From contig NC_135187.1 of NCBI RefSeq assembly GCF_041146795.1, forward strand, positions 22,079,056 to 22,143,055: a stretch of DNA of 64,000 nucleotides, given 5' to 3'. Numbering within the stretch: the stretch's first letter is position 1; every line of letters starts with the position of its first letter. A program made the translations under genes and the position numbers. This document shows positions 48,110-60,095 of this stretch, piece after piece. Source of the DNA: Maylandia zebra. Lineage: Eukaryota > Chordata > Actinopteri > Cichliformes > Cichlidae. Below the pieces are notes generated by a model, which was given only the letters and a program-made list of their open reading frames with translations, was not told the origin of the DNA and searched no databases.

Positions 48110-50700
48110 AGGAGATGTATGTACTCCTAGTATTAAAAACAAAACAAAATCTTCAATTAATTCAATACAAAATATTACATAGAGTGCACTATACAGGTCA
48201 TCGGATGTTCAAGATGGGCTTTACGTCTACCAACAACTGCTCACACTGCCAAACCAATTCACCGGACAATTATATCCACGCTCTTTGGTTCTGTCCACCA
48301 GTTCAGAAGTTTTGGCGCGAGATATGTGAAGACTTATCGAAGTGTCTGAAATGTAACATTCCAACTTCCCCCTTAGTGTGTTTGTTGGGCAGCTTAGATA
48401 ATGTCACTTCAGAAAAGAATATCTCCCATATGGTTTTCACTGCCCTATGCATAGCCAAGAAAACAGTCCTCATGAACAGGAAAAATAAAAATAATCTTAA
48501 TTCTAACCAATATAGAAATTATCTATTAGATTACATTAGTCTTGATACAGCCTCTGCCACCACATCAGATCAATTGCTCTGGGCTCCTTTGATCAGCTCC
48601 ATCACCTAGTGGGGGTGGGAGGTCATAGTTTGGTCCCGCCTTCACTGTTGTGATTGGTGTGGGGGTAGGGACAGGCTTAGGGCGTCGGGGGGTTCCCCGG
48701 AGGCATCTTCCTTGGGGGGCTCAACCCGGGGTAGCGGTCATGCCCGGTTGGGGGCTCTGTTGGCTCTCAGGTGACTGTTTCCTCGCGGCTGCGTGCAGCG
48801 GGGCTAGGGGAGGGTCTGTGCTGATGGACGTGGGTTACTGACCTGGTAGCCTGGCTTCCCCTGGGTGGGTCCGGGATGGGTGTGAGGTTCTGGGGGAGCT
48901 CCGTCTCTGGGCTGGGGCCCGGGCCGGGCCTCGGGGGCTTGGGTCCTGGTTGGTGTGTTGCCGGGGTTGTGGGCGGGTGGGTGCAAGGGGGCCCAGCCCT
49001 AGGAGGAGGGTGCCACCGGTGCATCGAGCCACCTGGGGGGGCTCTTCAACTGGTGGGGGAGATTGTCACATCTTGCAGGAGCTTTCCTCTCCTCAGGAGC
49101 TCCCTCTGCAGGAGGGGGAGATACAGGAGAGGTGGAGGAAGATCTCAGCCTGGGTGTTTATTGTCTTATGTAGTCTGGAAGATGAGTGGATGGTGGGGTG
49201 GGTGCAGTTTTCTCTGTGGTGGGGTTGGGTGGACTGTCCCGGGCTCTGTGGGGCCGGGCGGCGCTGCTGCACTGGGCCCCGGTCTGGATGGGCCTGGGCC
49301 CCCTTTCCCTGGCGGGTCGCGGAGTATGGGGGTGCCTACTGGGGTCAGCGGGGGAGCTGGCCCCAGGGAGGGGTCACCTGCCCCTCCCTTCCTTCCCTCC
49401 CCATCTCCAGCTGCCTCCCTCTTCCTGCTCCACCACAACCACCCACACATGCAGGACCTTGGAGTAGGGGTATGTCACCAGGGTGCAGAGGAGGCTACCC
49501 CCCCCCTCTGTCCCCTTCTGGCTGCCTCTGCCTCAATTTTATCCCACAACTTAGACATTCACATTACTCACACTCTCATTACACATACATATAGGATCTT
49601 GGGGGTGGGCACGATACACGGAATCCAAAGTACCATCAGGGTGTACACCCCACCCCTGGCGTCGTTGCCCACCTCTCAAGGTTAAATACACTTAGACATT
49701 GAGGGCTAGCAGGAGGGACCATGCGCTTACCTGCTGCTCTCTGGCAGGTAGCTCCATGCCCTCCTGGGTTTTCAATGCACCTTAGAACACACATGCATCA
49801 ACACTACAATGAGCGGGTGGAGGGAGGTTTGGAGTCTTCTCTCACCCCCGTTCTCTGCGACCTGCTGGAGCGGGGGGGCTAGGAGGAGGAGTTGGCCGTC
49901 CGACTGCGGTCTGGAGTGTGGGGCCTCCCTGCTGCTGCGGAGTCGGGGCGGTCTGCCTCTCCCCACCGCAGGGAAAAGGGTAACACCACCTGGGTCTGGG
50001 TGCAGTTCCCCCTCCAGGGGCAAGGGTACCTAGACCCGGTTTGTAGAGTACGCTTGGGGAGTGTGATCGTGTGTACAGCGTCTCTTTATGTCTGTCTCCA
50101 CGTTGGTTGAGTGTGGAGTAAGTGCATATGAAGCATGAGGGTGGGAATGGATGTTTGTATCTGTGTGTGCCTGTATGTCTGTGTCTATATGTCAGGTTGG
50201 GTGTCAGGCGCCACCTCTCTGGGGACATCTCAGGCCCTCCAAGGTTTGGAGGCCTATCTCCCCCTACCACCACTTCCCCTGCCAGTGGCGGACTCCCTCA
50301 GACATCGGTGCGTTGGTGGTTCTTTGTGTCCGGGGATGGGCGTCCAGGTACACACCGGCTCACTCCTTGGCGGCCGCTTATCGGGGCCTGGAGCCTGGGG
50401 CTCGCTCGGGCCACTTCGGAGGTGGGGTGCCCCCGGCCTCTCGGCCTGGGGCTCGGTCACTCAGGCACAGCTGGCTGCTAGCGGAGCTCACGGGCACGTC
50501 ACTGCAAGTCCCCCTGGCTTCTGCTCCGCGGCTGCTGAGTGAGCCCTCATCTGGGACTCTCCTCAGCTCTTTCTGGGACAGTGGCGTGGCTGCCCCTCTG
50601 TTGGTCTTCCTTGGTCTCTTGTGTCCTGGGGGCCTCTGGATGTCTGGAGTTTTGATCTCCTCCATACCTGCTTTTTATTTTGTGATCTTTGGAGCGATAG
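48110..50700 (+). mobile_element. L1/Tx1-like LINE 3' end with 2-kb GC-rich tail
   Basis: The frame 48115-48609 reads YKILHRVHYTGHRMFKMGFT, CSHCQTNSPDNYIHALWFCP and VQKFWREICEDL, the C-terminal Cys/His region of an L1-clade ORF2. It is followed by about 2 kb of strikingly G+C-rich sequence (48610-50660) that I take to be its 3' UTR. Open frames in that part are low-complexity Gly/Pro/Arg strings on both strands and are not genes. No poly-A tail is evident. Confidence 0.65.
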
Positions 50701-51925
50701 AAATCATCAGGAGGCAAAGTTTGTCCAAGGTAAATTTTTATTTCATATATTAGAGATTTCTGATTTTGGAAATTTTGTAATGTCTTTAAATAAATGGAAA
50801 AAGTATTTCTGCAGATTTGTTATGAATTTCTAATGTGTCACAGGTGAACTTTGACAACTACAAAGCCATTGTATCATTTGTACACATTGGAAATATACAC
50901 CGGAAGTCTGGTTAGTACTAGCAACATTTTTGTTACACTAATTTTTTTTTTCCATTAACAGTGTTCATAATTTATGTAATTTTAAAAACTAGATCTATCA
51001 CAGTACAATGACAGCTCTCTGTATTTGGTCGATCCTTCAAGAAAGTCTTTGGAGCAGGAAGAGTCTGACCGGGTAGCCCAAAGATTCTGGTAATTATGCA
51101 TTATTTACGTCTTTATTATTATAACAAAATATTAGGTATTCTGTGATGTCATTAGAAAAGTGGCAGGACCAAGGGCCTTTATCTAAAGGTGCTTTCGAAC
51201 TGCGTGACACAGACTGCCCTCTAACATAATTTTTTTTTTAAATTTGTAGCTTAATAAACTGCACTAAAGATGAATAAAGAATTGTTAGAAAACAGTCATC
51301 TTACATGAATTACAAAGGATTAGTATCTGAATAGGGCATTCACCTGTTTATGGAGGACATCTGTTTCTATATTTGAACATATGGTTGGAGATGAAAGGGT
51401 AATAAAATCCATGGTTATCAGTTATTTAAACAAGTATTTCCAAACTAGACACAAGCAATTTCCAAAAATAAAAATACCCTTACAATGCTTAAGGAGAAAG
51501 ACATTAGCACAATTTGTAGATTTAAAAGAACATATGTATTTTAACTTCATGTAACATAATATAGATCACAGGGCATTCTCACACAGCTTCAAAAACATGT
51601 TGAGATTCATTCATGTGTCTGTCTGATTCATGAAAAAGAAGAGAAGGATCATTTTGTGTGTAACTTTTATCATGCAACAGAAACTGTACCTGCTGTACTG
51701 ATATTTTCACTTTAATTCTATTTTTGTTTGTTTGTTTGTAATGGACGCATTCCCAAAGAAACCTGAAATTACATTTTGACAACTAAAAAAGAGATGGCCA
51801 GGCACAAAGGACATTGCCGCAGACAATACTTGAGGCCTCAGGTGTGTAACATCTTTAAGTTTCATTTATTTATTCGTGTCAAACTGCTGAACACTAACAT
51901 ATATGTATATTTTTCCATGTATTAG
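50701..51925. other. short exon-like blocks between LINE and PHD exon
   Basis: A short open block VNFDNYKAIVSFVHIGNIHR follows an acceptor (TGTCACAG) near 50843 and ends in a donor (GTTAGT). Otherwise the sequence is A/T-rich with no recognised element. The block may belong to the same remnant gene as the PHD exons. Confidence 0.35.
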
Positions 51926-52245
51926 TATTCAACAGTGACAACTGTGTTATGTGTGCAACAGTGAAACCACCCAATCCAGGACCCTCCATCACTGACTGGG
52001 TACAATGTTTTAAAAATAGTTTTGTTGTCTAGGATGACATATTTGCTTCTGATTCAAATTATTTTATTTATGTACTTATTTACTTTATGTCTTTATGAAA
52101 ACTCATGTATTTGTTGTTCACAGATTCAGTGTGATAACTGTAACCGCTGGTTCCATTCTGAATGCCTGGACATGGAAAAGGCACAGCTCATCAATACACA
52201 GAACAGAGTGGAAGTGTATGCTTTGTCTAACCTAAGTCCACATAA
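51926..52245 (+). pseudogene. PHD-finger remnant in two exons
   Basis: An exon from about 51926 to 51999 reads FNSDNCVMCATVKPPNPGPS and ITDW, ending TGG|GTACAA. The next exon starts at 52124 after TTGTTCACAG: IQCDNCNRWFHSECLDMEK. Joined, it shows C-x2-C, C-x2-C, H-x2-C, the first six zinc ligands of a PHD finger; the last C-x2-C pair is not found in frame. PHD fingers bind histone tails, and some transposon proteins end with one. Confidence 0.6.
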
Positions 52246-53494
52246 GCCACTGACTTGTTTATTTGTGTCAGTCATTATTGGTGTTTTGAGGAACACATGT
52301 GCAAAATACATTATTGATAACATTCTTCCTTTGAGCACATTATTTAAAGGTAAGGTAACCATGCAGGTAGGAGTTATGCATACAGGAATTAACATACACA
52401 TGCTAATTTCTACAGATTACAATGGCTTATATTTCAGTGTTCTAGATAGAAATCCCAGAGGACTGCTAAATGGTCTAACCTGAAATACAACAGACATACA
52501 AAGGTATTGATGGAATCCCAAAAGGTGGCACTGTAAGCGATCCCTGAAAAGGAGTCTGACATGGGCCTTACAGAGTGGACAGGGTTGAAACATGAGTCAG
52601 CACCTACAATTGGATTTGCCTGGGCACATACTGCAGCTCTATGCCAGCGTAAAGCTACACTACAGTTATTAAGTGTGGACATTAGCATACAAGTTTCAGT
52701 GACAGGCTGCCTGTTTTGAGGCAGTCTGTTAAATTGGCAATACTCACTTTTGAATCAGTTCGTCTCTTGTACTTTGGCACTGTCTCTGGACAAACTTCAA
52801 ACTCAGATGGTAGGAGGGGGAGGTTGGAGGAGAAAAAGGTCCTCCAGCTTGATAAACCTCAAGGAAGAAAAGCTGAAAGGAGATCAAAGATAATGACTTG
52901 CATTTCACACTTTAAAAGTTACACTTTTAATTGGTTCAGTCAGTTAATTAATACAACCTAGTACAGAAATTCAGCTTCACACCACAATACTCATGCTGTT
53001 TCTCTTTGTATCTGGCATAACATTTTAGCTTTACATCTTAGAAACTGAGCTGAATTAGCTGTGGGGGAGGCATGAGGTTGTTTCCTGTGCGCTCAGTATG
53101 ACAATTTACAAGTGAAATACTTCACTGAAAATATCCCATGCACTGCAAGTAAAACAGCATAATCTAAGTGAACAGGAAGAACACATTACCTGCTTAGCCA
53201 CACCTCCTGCAGTAGGAGCATAATATGAGTGACAGCAAAGAGATGCTGTCTTTGCCACAACTTAACATCCCTGTAGCTGGTTGCCCTGGACACTGCACGA
53301 AAAAACCTCCTGGGGAAAAAGCTGAGGGACACTGCATATGGATAATCGATGACGTTCAAATGGGTCCATGAGAATGTAGTTCACTGGTCAAATGATCATG
53401 AAAGAATCATTAGTTTTTGTCTGTTTAATTATAGAACAAATGCTAACAGTGGAGATGTGTGCAATCACTAAGGATTACTATCACTGTTTAGTAC
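52246..53494. other. unassigned sequence between PHD remnant and dynein tail exons
   Basis: A/T-rich, without a recognised exon or repeat on either strand. Confidence 0.5.
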
Positions 53495-53905
53495 CTACGC
53501 TTTTCAAGCTGAAGTAATAATCTCTTTTGACTTCCTCTTCCATGGCAGCACTCAACTCTGGAGGGGTTTACTATCCTTAGTGTTGGGAGACAGCAGCTGC
53601 ACGATGTTGATCATCTGCTGGCAGGGCTGGAGGGCCAACACTGAGCTGGGAACAGTGTTGATGTAGTATATTTACCTCTGTGACAGCAAAGTCAAGGTCA
53701 TACATGTGTTTAAAAAAAGGGGTTTAAATCAGCGTCTGACTAATTACACACTAAATTAAGTGATACTTGCTTCCAGGTCTGTGTCATTAGGTTCTGCCTG
53801 AGTGGCCCTGATCATCTTCTCTTGCTCAAGCATTGTGTCCAGCTGCTCTTCAGGACTCATAGGTCGCCTGCTGGGTCTGGGCAAGCTTCTAGACCTGGAC
53901 CTGAA
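53495..53905 (-). pseudogene. dynein pseudogene: N-terminal tail exons
   Basis: Block 53767-53900 reads RRPMSPEEQLDTMLEQEKMI and RATQAEPNDTDLE with a good acceptor (CATTTCAG) and donor. Block 53495-53676 reads YINTVPSSVLALQPCQQM and, in another frame after a stop, MEEEVKRDYYFSLKS. Both resemble N-terminal dynein tail segments of the DNAH7/12 group. Further upstream, 54240-54390 might hold another tail exon (RTPSESIGNNYRPWAKDLK), which is unproven. Confidence 0.7.
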
Positions 53906-56900
53906 ATGATACATGAGGAGATGCATCCCTATGAAAGGGTGAGTGAATTAGATCAAGTGTTTTACGAAGAAGAACACCTTAAAGTTAAGTTACTGATGTC
54001 ATTTGTTTGCTTAAATGTATAATTACCTGCTCCTTGGGGTTATTGCTTTTCTCTTTCCAGGTGGTGTTAGTGCTAAAAGCCTCATTAAGATCAAAAATAT
54101 ATGCTGAAGTGAAGTTTCTCAGGCAAGTCTTAAGAAGTACTAAATTATCAGATAGCAAATCAAAGAATACTGCAGTCTCACATCGCTTTACAAAGCCTTC
54201 CCTTTTTAATCCCACAGCGAGACAAGCTCAAAAGGATACAAGACCCCGCTGGTTTTGCCAAGGATTGATGGAGAGTGTGTCGTCTGCGCTGGAGCTGATT
54301 AATTTTCAGATCCTTAGCCCAGGGCCTGTAGTTGTTTCCAATGGACTCACTGGGGGTTCGGTAGTGACGCTGCTCTTTAAATGGAACTGCCAGCGTCCAT
54401 GATTTGATCTGGAGAATGGTTTGGTATTCGCTGTGCCTTAAGACGATCTGAGTTCAAATAAAAGGTTAAAAGGTGGCACAAGGATTTTTGCTTCTAACTC
54501 CAGACAATTACTTAACTGACTTTTCTAAAGCACTAGTTCATATGCGGCACCGTAAACATTATTCGTATTTGATTGAGTTCGGAGGGTTCGCTGTTACAGC
54601 TCAAGGGCAAAGGTGGGGGAACAGAATATTCTCTCTTCTGACTTGTATTAAAAATGGAGTCGTCATCCATCTGTAAATCGGATGAAAACAGTGAGGGTTG
54701 GAACCAATGTTCCCTCTAATTTTTCATGTGTCTGAGCGAACACACAAACTCCCTGAGCGGTCCCGTGTACCACTGTGAGCAACAGCAGACGTGTGCACTG
54801 TGGTCATGCCAGCATCAAATCCATCCAAGTTACATGGTTTATTAAAATAATCAAATTACAGCATTTACATTTATGTTAGACTACTTTTAATTAACTGCTT
54901 TATCCCACTTACAATGAAAATTTAAAAAAAAATTGTTCATGACCTGTGTAGTATGTTAACACTATTGGAAGTAAAAATAACTTGAACCCCAATTTTGAAA
55001 ACACAACTTTCTTCTTTTTTCTTTTTTTTTCTTTGTATAAAGCTTTGACTTTTATGAGTATGGTGGTCTGGGAAAGAGTCCTGTAACTCTGTCTGCAAAA
55101 TACAGTAAATAATGATCAATGTTGGGCAATTAATTATATAGTTCTTCAAAAAAAGTAACTGAGTTTTGCAAACAACAAAGTTTCTTGCAGCTGTTTACCT
55201 AAAAATGCAGCCAAGGTGTTTTGTTTTTTAAAAAAAATAAACATTTCAAACTATTTACAGAACAATCAGCTGTTCTGCATCAAATTTGATGCCACACAAA
55301 TCATTTGTGCCACTCCAAAAAACAATTTCTGTCCACTATGAGATAAAGGACAACAACAGCCTGATACCTGCAGGCCTGACAACAGGAGATGTATCACTCC
55401 TGTAACACCTGTAACATTCAGCAGTCACCTCGTTGTTCTGACACACACAACAAAACTATTGACTACACTACACACTAACTACACAAGATTTGTGCTAAAC
55501 GTCACAAATCTCTCACATCTCAAAACACCGCCATCACTCCTAAAACTTTCCCCCTTCCTAAACAACTAAATGCCATGTTGCCATATCATTTTTTGATTGG
55601 TCGACGTGGTACATTTTTCGACCAATAGGAAAGGGTGGGGTTTTTTTTGGTTTTGTTTTTGCTCACAGGCGGAGAGTGCTTTCGAGCGTTTTCCTTATAA
55701 AACGCTGTTTTACCATTTCTTCCCACAGTAAATATAAACAAGGATAGTCTTCAGGAAGAAAACTAAACATTGCAGATATTTTTATCATAACTCTGGTTTT
55801 AAATGGCCTATCAACACAATTTAAAAACTGGTATAAAGTCCACACTTTTTCCGTCAATTGTTCCGTCTCTCCTGCTCACATCTCCAATGGTTGTACACGT
55901 TGTCATTGACGTGGCTTCACTCCACATCAGCCATGCGGCTTTGCTAGCTAAAACACATAAGGTCGCTGTGTCCCAATTAAGAGACCGCACGCTTGAAGTA
56001 CTTGAGTGTGATTACGTCACCGCCACGCGACGACGGCTGTCCCAATTCAAAGTGTACTTCAAATGCATACTCCAAATGCGCCGTCGATTTCCCCAAATAT
56101 CAAGCGTGGTCCGGTGCACGCTTCGCGGTCCCATATATCCCACAATACATAGTGCGGCGGTGGGTGTGGATAATTTTGCCACAAAATACGGCAGACGGCA
56201 GCATCCAAAGAGTGAACTGTCAAAAGTAAGTACTGAATATGATGTCACTTATTTATGTGCGAATGTTTAATAACGAAGAACATTAAATCATTACTGTTGG
56301 CCACATGTCGGGAAAGTTATGTGACATTAGTGATGTTTGTACTAACTTGGTTTTAAAGCCTTTACTTCAAAATATACGCCGTTCAATAGTCGACCTTAAT
56401 CTTACAGAGAATCTGATGATTCTGTGGATAATTAAAGTCAGTCATATATCCACAAACACAACAAGCTGAAAGTCAGTGATGCTGCTCAGTTTGCAGTCCT
56501 GAATATCACGGCACAAGCAGGATTCACTGCACTGTTAATGTTAGCTTTGTTATATCGCTGCCTCTGTTCGGTGGTGTCGAGCCAAACGGACTTTAACGTG
56601 TGTTTGAACGAGCTGACGGTTCACTCGTTAAGCTGAAATCACAGGAGTCACACATGTGTCCACTGTACCATCTGGAAACTCTTCTTGTTTAGCACTCGTA
56701 ATAACACAAACACTAAATCCTCCTTCTCTTGTGCTGTTTTGTAACAGTGTACACCTGAGACTGTCACCTGTCTGTCCTGCAATCTCTCTCTTTTTCTTTC
56801 TCTCTGATTGTGTAATAAAAGTATGAACATGTATTTAGAAGTTACACTTGTGTTTGAATCCTGCAGCTTATCACACATTTGATTTCCATGTGTGACAACT

Positions 56901-57813
56901 GCAAGTGTCCAGAGTGAGGACAGACTGAGGGACCCACTGCTGCACATCATCTGTGAGGCTTTGCACCCCTGATGATCCACCAGGACAAACTCAGCAGTGT
57001 GTGAGGAAGAAGAGGAAGAGCCAGCAGCAGCTGACAGATGGAGAGAATAGACAGACTGTTCCCTGTTTGTGAAGGACTGCTAGCAAAGTTTAAAAGAACT
57101 AATTGTCTGTCCTAAATCAGTCTCATTAGGTAATGTTCAAATAATTTTATCATTCCAGTGTTTTCAGTGTGGGAGAAAGTACTCAGGGCCTTCAAGTGAA
57201 ACACTATGAAAGGCAGAAACAAGTTTAATATTCAGTTCAATATGTATCAGCAGCAGAATGGACCTAAAAATAAATGTTTGTTTCAGTTCTATGAAGCTTT
57301 GAGTATTTTGGATTAGTAGCACTGCTGTGTTTGTTGCATCATATTGCTGTAATTGTTTATATGCTTTATATATTCTGAGGTAAGTTGATCTATAGTGTTA
57401 CATCATATTCTATAAGGATGTTATGTGTTTGTAGACTTTCTGCCCAGTTTGACCCATTTAGCAGACGTCAGCCTGTTTAAGGCTCTGATATCTATTCTGT
57501 ATGACTTTAAGCAGTTATGACATGGTCTGATTTTCTCACCCAATAAAGGAATATTTAATATATCAGTCTACTCTTCATTCTATCAGAAACAGTTTTCACA
57601 GCTCGTACATTTTCCTTTTTACACATATATGTAAGCATTGAGCCAAATGTAATAATGCCAACATATTAAACGAACAATACTTGTCTCATATGTATAATAA
57701 ATCTATATATACACTGTCAAAGATACTTGTCTTTGAGTGAAGATTTAAGGTGATAGGAAATATAAATAACTGCAACTTGAATCTTTGACCCAGAGTTCAA
57801 GCTCAGTGATGTA

Positions 57814-57814
57814 A

Positions 57815-57861
<47 letters not shown>

Positions 57862-57862
57862 A
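57814..57862. repeat. (TATC)n microsatellite
   Basis: About twelve tetranucleotide units inside the nested 2.3-kb element. Confidence 0.95.
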
Positions 57863-58118
57863 TCATAATAATCTGACAATACATATTATATTTACATTAC
57901 CACAGTGAGTCTCATGACCAACATTAGCTAATTGTTATTTAGTAACTAATCTTGAAATGACTGTTTAGTACAGAAATGACGCCCAACTATCATGTTTTAC
58001 AGTCCCGTGGTCTCAGCCTCAGATACTCAACTAATCAAAATGATGTCATGACAAAAACGAATGACCAACAAAACATTGTTTCTCCTTCATTTATGTCAAA
58101 CAATGCGGTTAGTATCAT

Positions 58119-58132
58119 GGTTGCTAGGCAAC
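58119..58132. promoter_or_regulatory. RFX X-box-like palindrome inside the nested element
   Basis: GGTTGCTAGGCAAC, identical to the copy at 4092-4105. As part of a mobile element it could be dispersed in the genome. Confidence 0.4.
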
Positions 58133-58691
58133 CTGAACAGCCCAACGAAGGCTAGTCCGTCCCATTTCACAAGCCTCTCACTTCCGTACTTCTCGTACTT
58201 ATAGTACGCACCGTACATAGTACGCGTAGTGCGCGTACTTCAAGCGTGCAGACCCTGAATTGGGACACAGCTATAGCCTGTCAACGACGTTGATTAGCTG
58301 CGTATATACGAATGTGAATCGCATTATTAGCTGGACTATGGGATAAGGTGGCATCCCATACAGGAGCAGCCAGTCACTTACTGACTAACACTGCAAAACA
58401 GAATTGTTAACGTATTTATTTTAGGCAAGGCAAGGCAAGTTTATTTGTATAGCACAATTCAACAACAAGGTGATTCAAAGTGCTTTACAGAGACATTAGA
58501 AACAAGAACAAATAAAAAGCATGATTTAAAATTGAATAAAACAAGCAAATAAACTAACTAACTAATTAACAAACAAACAAACAAACAAACAACAGTATAT
58601 AAAATCAAAACAGATAAAATCAGAACAGTAGATAAAATCAGTAGTTAAATGTAAGTTTTGAAATTTAAGCTTAAAGTGTGGATTTGGTGCT

Positions 58692-60095
58692 TTATTCAAA
58701 TGCAGCTGAGAACAGGTGAGTCTTCAACCTGGATTTAAATAAACTGAGTGTTTCAGCTGATCTGAGGCTTTCTGGGAGTTTGTTCCAGATATAAGGAGCA
58801 TAAAAGCTGAATGCAGCTTCTCCGTGTCTGGTTCTGACTCTGGGAACTGATAAAAGACCGGATCCAGATGACCTGAGGGATCTGGATGGTTCATACTGGG
58901 TCAGGAGGTCATTGATGTATTTTGGTCCTAAACCATTCAGAGCTTTATAGGCCAGCATCAGAACTTTAAAGTCTATCCTCTGATGGACAGGCAGCCAGTG
59001 TAAGGACCTCAGAGCTGGACTGATGTGGTCCACTTTTTTGGTCTTAGTGAGGACTCGAGCAGCAGAGTTCTGAATGAGCTGTAGTTGTCTGACTGATTTT
59101 TTAGGTAGACCTGTAAAGATGCTGTTACAGTAATCAAGCCTACTAAAGATGAATGCATGGACTAGTTTTTCCAGGTCCTGTTGAGACATCAGATCTTTTA
59201 TCCTTGATATATTCTTGAGGTGATAGTAAGCTGACTTTGTTATTGTCTTAATGTGTTTTTCTAAGTTTAGGTCTGCATCCATCACTACACCCAAATTTCT
59301 CGCCTGGTTTGTGGTTTTTAGATGTATAGATTGAAGTTCTCTGGTGACCTGTAATCGTTTTTCTTTGGCGCCAAAGACTATTACCTCAGTTTTGTTTTTG
59401 TTTAGCTGGAGAAAATTGTGGCACAACCAGTCATTGATTTCCTCAATGCATTTACCAAGAGCCTGTACAGGGCCTCGGTCTCCTGGTGACATTGTGATAT
59501 ATATTTGTGTGTCATCTGCATAGCTGTGATAGTTTATTTTGTTGTTGTTTATAATCTGTGCCAGTGGGAGCATGTAGATGTTAAACAGAAGGGGTCCCAA
59601 GATGGAACCTTGGGGAACTCCACATGTGATACTTGTCTGCTCAGATGTGAAGTTACCTATTGATACAAAGTATTTCCTGTTTTCTACGTATGTTTTGAAC
59701 CAGTTTAGTACAGTTCCTGAAAGACCTGTCCAGTTCTCCAGTCGTTTGAGTAATATGTTGTGGTCAACTGTATCAAATGCTGCACTGAGATCCAGTAAAA
59801 CTAGGACTGACATTTTTCCACTGTCTGTATTCAGACATATGTCATTAAACACTTTGGTCAGAGCGGTTTCAGTGCTGTGGTTCTGTCTAAAACCTGACTG
59901 GACGGCATCGTAGCAATTATTCTGTTTTAAGAAGTAACTGAGCTGTTGAGAAACTGCTTTTTCAATGATCTTACTTAAAAACGGGAGATTTGAGATCGGC
60001 CTGTAGTTGTTCATTTGTGTCTTGTCAAGATTGTCCTGGGGAAGGTCGTGGTCTCTTGTCCTGGTCGTTGGTGTTGTTGAGAGAGTTGGAGGCAA
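58692..60095 (-). CDS. LINE ORF2 reverse transcriptase, open for 467 codons
   Basis: Reads NNYRPISNLPFLSKIIEKAV (RT block 1), FRQNHSTETALTKVF, LLDLSAAFDTVDHNILL with the first catalytic Asp at 108, CGVPQGSILGPLLF at 159-172, YADD at 192-195, and the C-terminal KLPESLRSAETLSLFKSRLK. All polymerase catalytic residues that I can place are present and there is no internal stop, suggesting a young copy. The first 25 codons are out-of-frame ORF1 sequence, so the endonuclease domain is missing. The start is arbitrary. Confidence 0.85.
   Translation of the reverse strand: MPPTLSTTPTTRTRDHDLPQDNLDKTQMNNYRPISNLPFLSKIIEKAVSQQLSYFLKQNNCYDAVQSGFRQNHSTETALTKVFNDICLNTDSGKMSVLVLLDLSAAFDTVDHNILLKRLENWTGLSGTVLNWFKTYVENRKYFVSIGNFTSEQTSITCGVPQGSILGPLLFNIYMLPLAQIINNNKINYHSYADDTQIYITMSPGDRGPVQALGKCIEEINDWLCHNFLQLNKNKTEVIVFGAKEKRLQVTRELQSIHLKTTNQARNLGVVMDADLNLEKHIKTITKSAYYHLKNISRIKDLMSQQDLEKLVHAFIFSRLDYCNSIFTGLPKKSVRQLQLIQNSAARVLTKTKKVDHISPALRSLHWLPVHQRIDFKVLMLAYKALNGLGPKYINDLLTQYEPSRSLRSSGSGLLSVPRVRTRHGEAAFSFYAPYIWNKLPESLRSAETLSLFKSRLKTHLFSAAFE

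Larger units (their letters stand above)
55965..58271. mobile_element. 2.3-kb element with inverted termini, nested in the hAT element
   Basis: Left end GCTGTGTCCCAATTAAGAGA and CGCACGCTTGAAGTAC; the right end, inverted, reads GCTGTGTCCCAATTCAGGGT and GCACGCTTGAAGTAC. The termini match over about 40 bases with a few differences, so this is a DNA transposon or MITE-like unit. I found no clear target duplication and no transposase. It carries a (TATC)n run and an RFX-like palindrome. Confidence 0.7.

Noticed and set aside
48876..49685. Long open frame (269 codons) in the GC-rich block
   Set aside because: Low-complexity Gly/Pro/Trp composition, with similarly long frames on both strands; explained by extreme GC content.
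50151..50753. 200-codon open frame
   Set aside because: Same GC-rich block, no domain pattern, overlapping frames of equal length.
55803..56270. 155-codon frame across the left end of the nested element
   Set aside because: It runs through the inverted terminus and has no recognisable domain.
57814..57862. Regular repeats that might suggest a CRISPR-like array
   Set aside because: A simple tetranucleotide microsatellite without spacers in a vertebrate genome.
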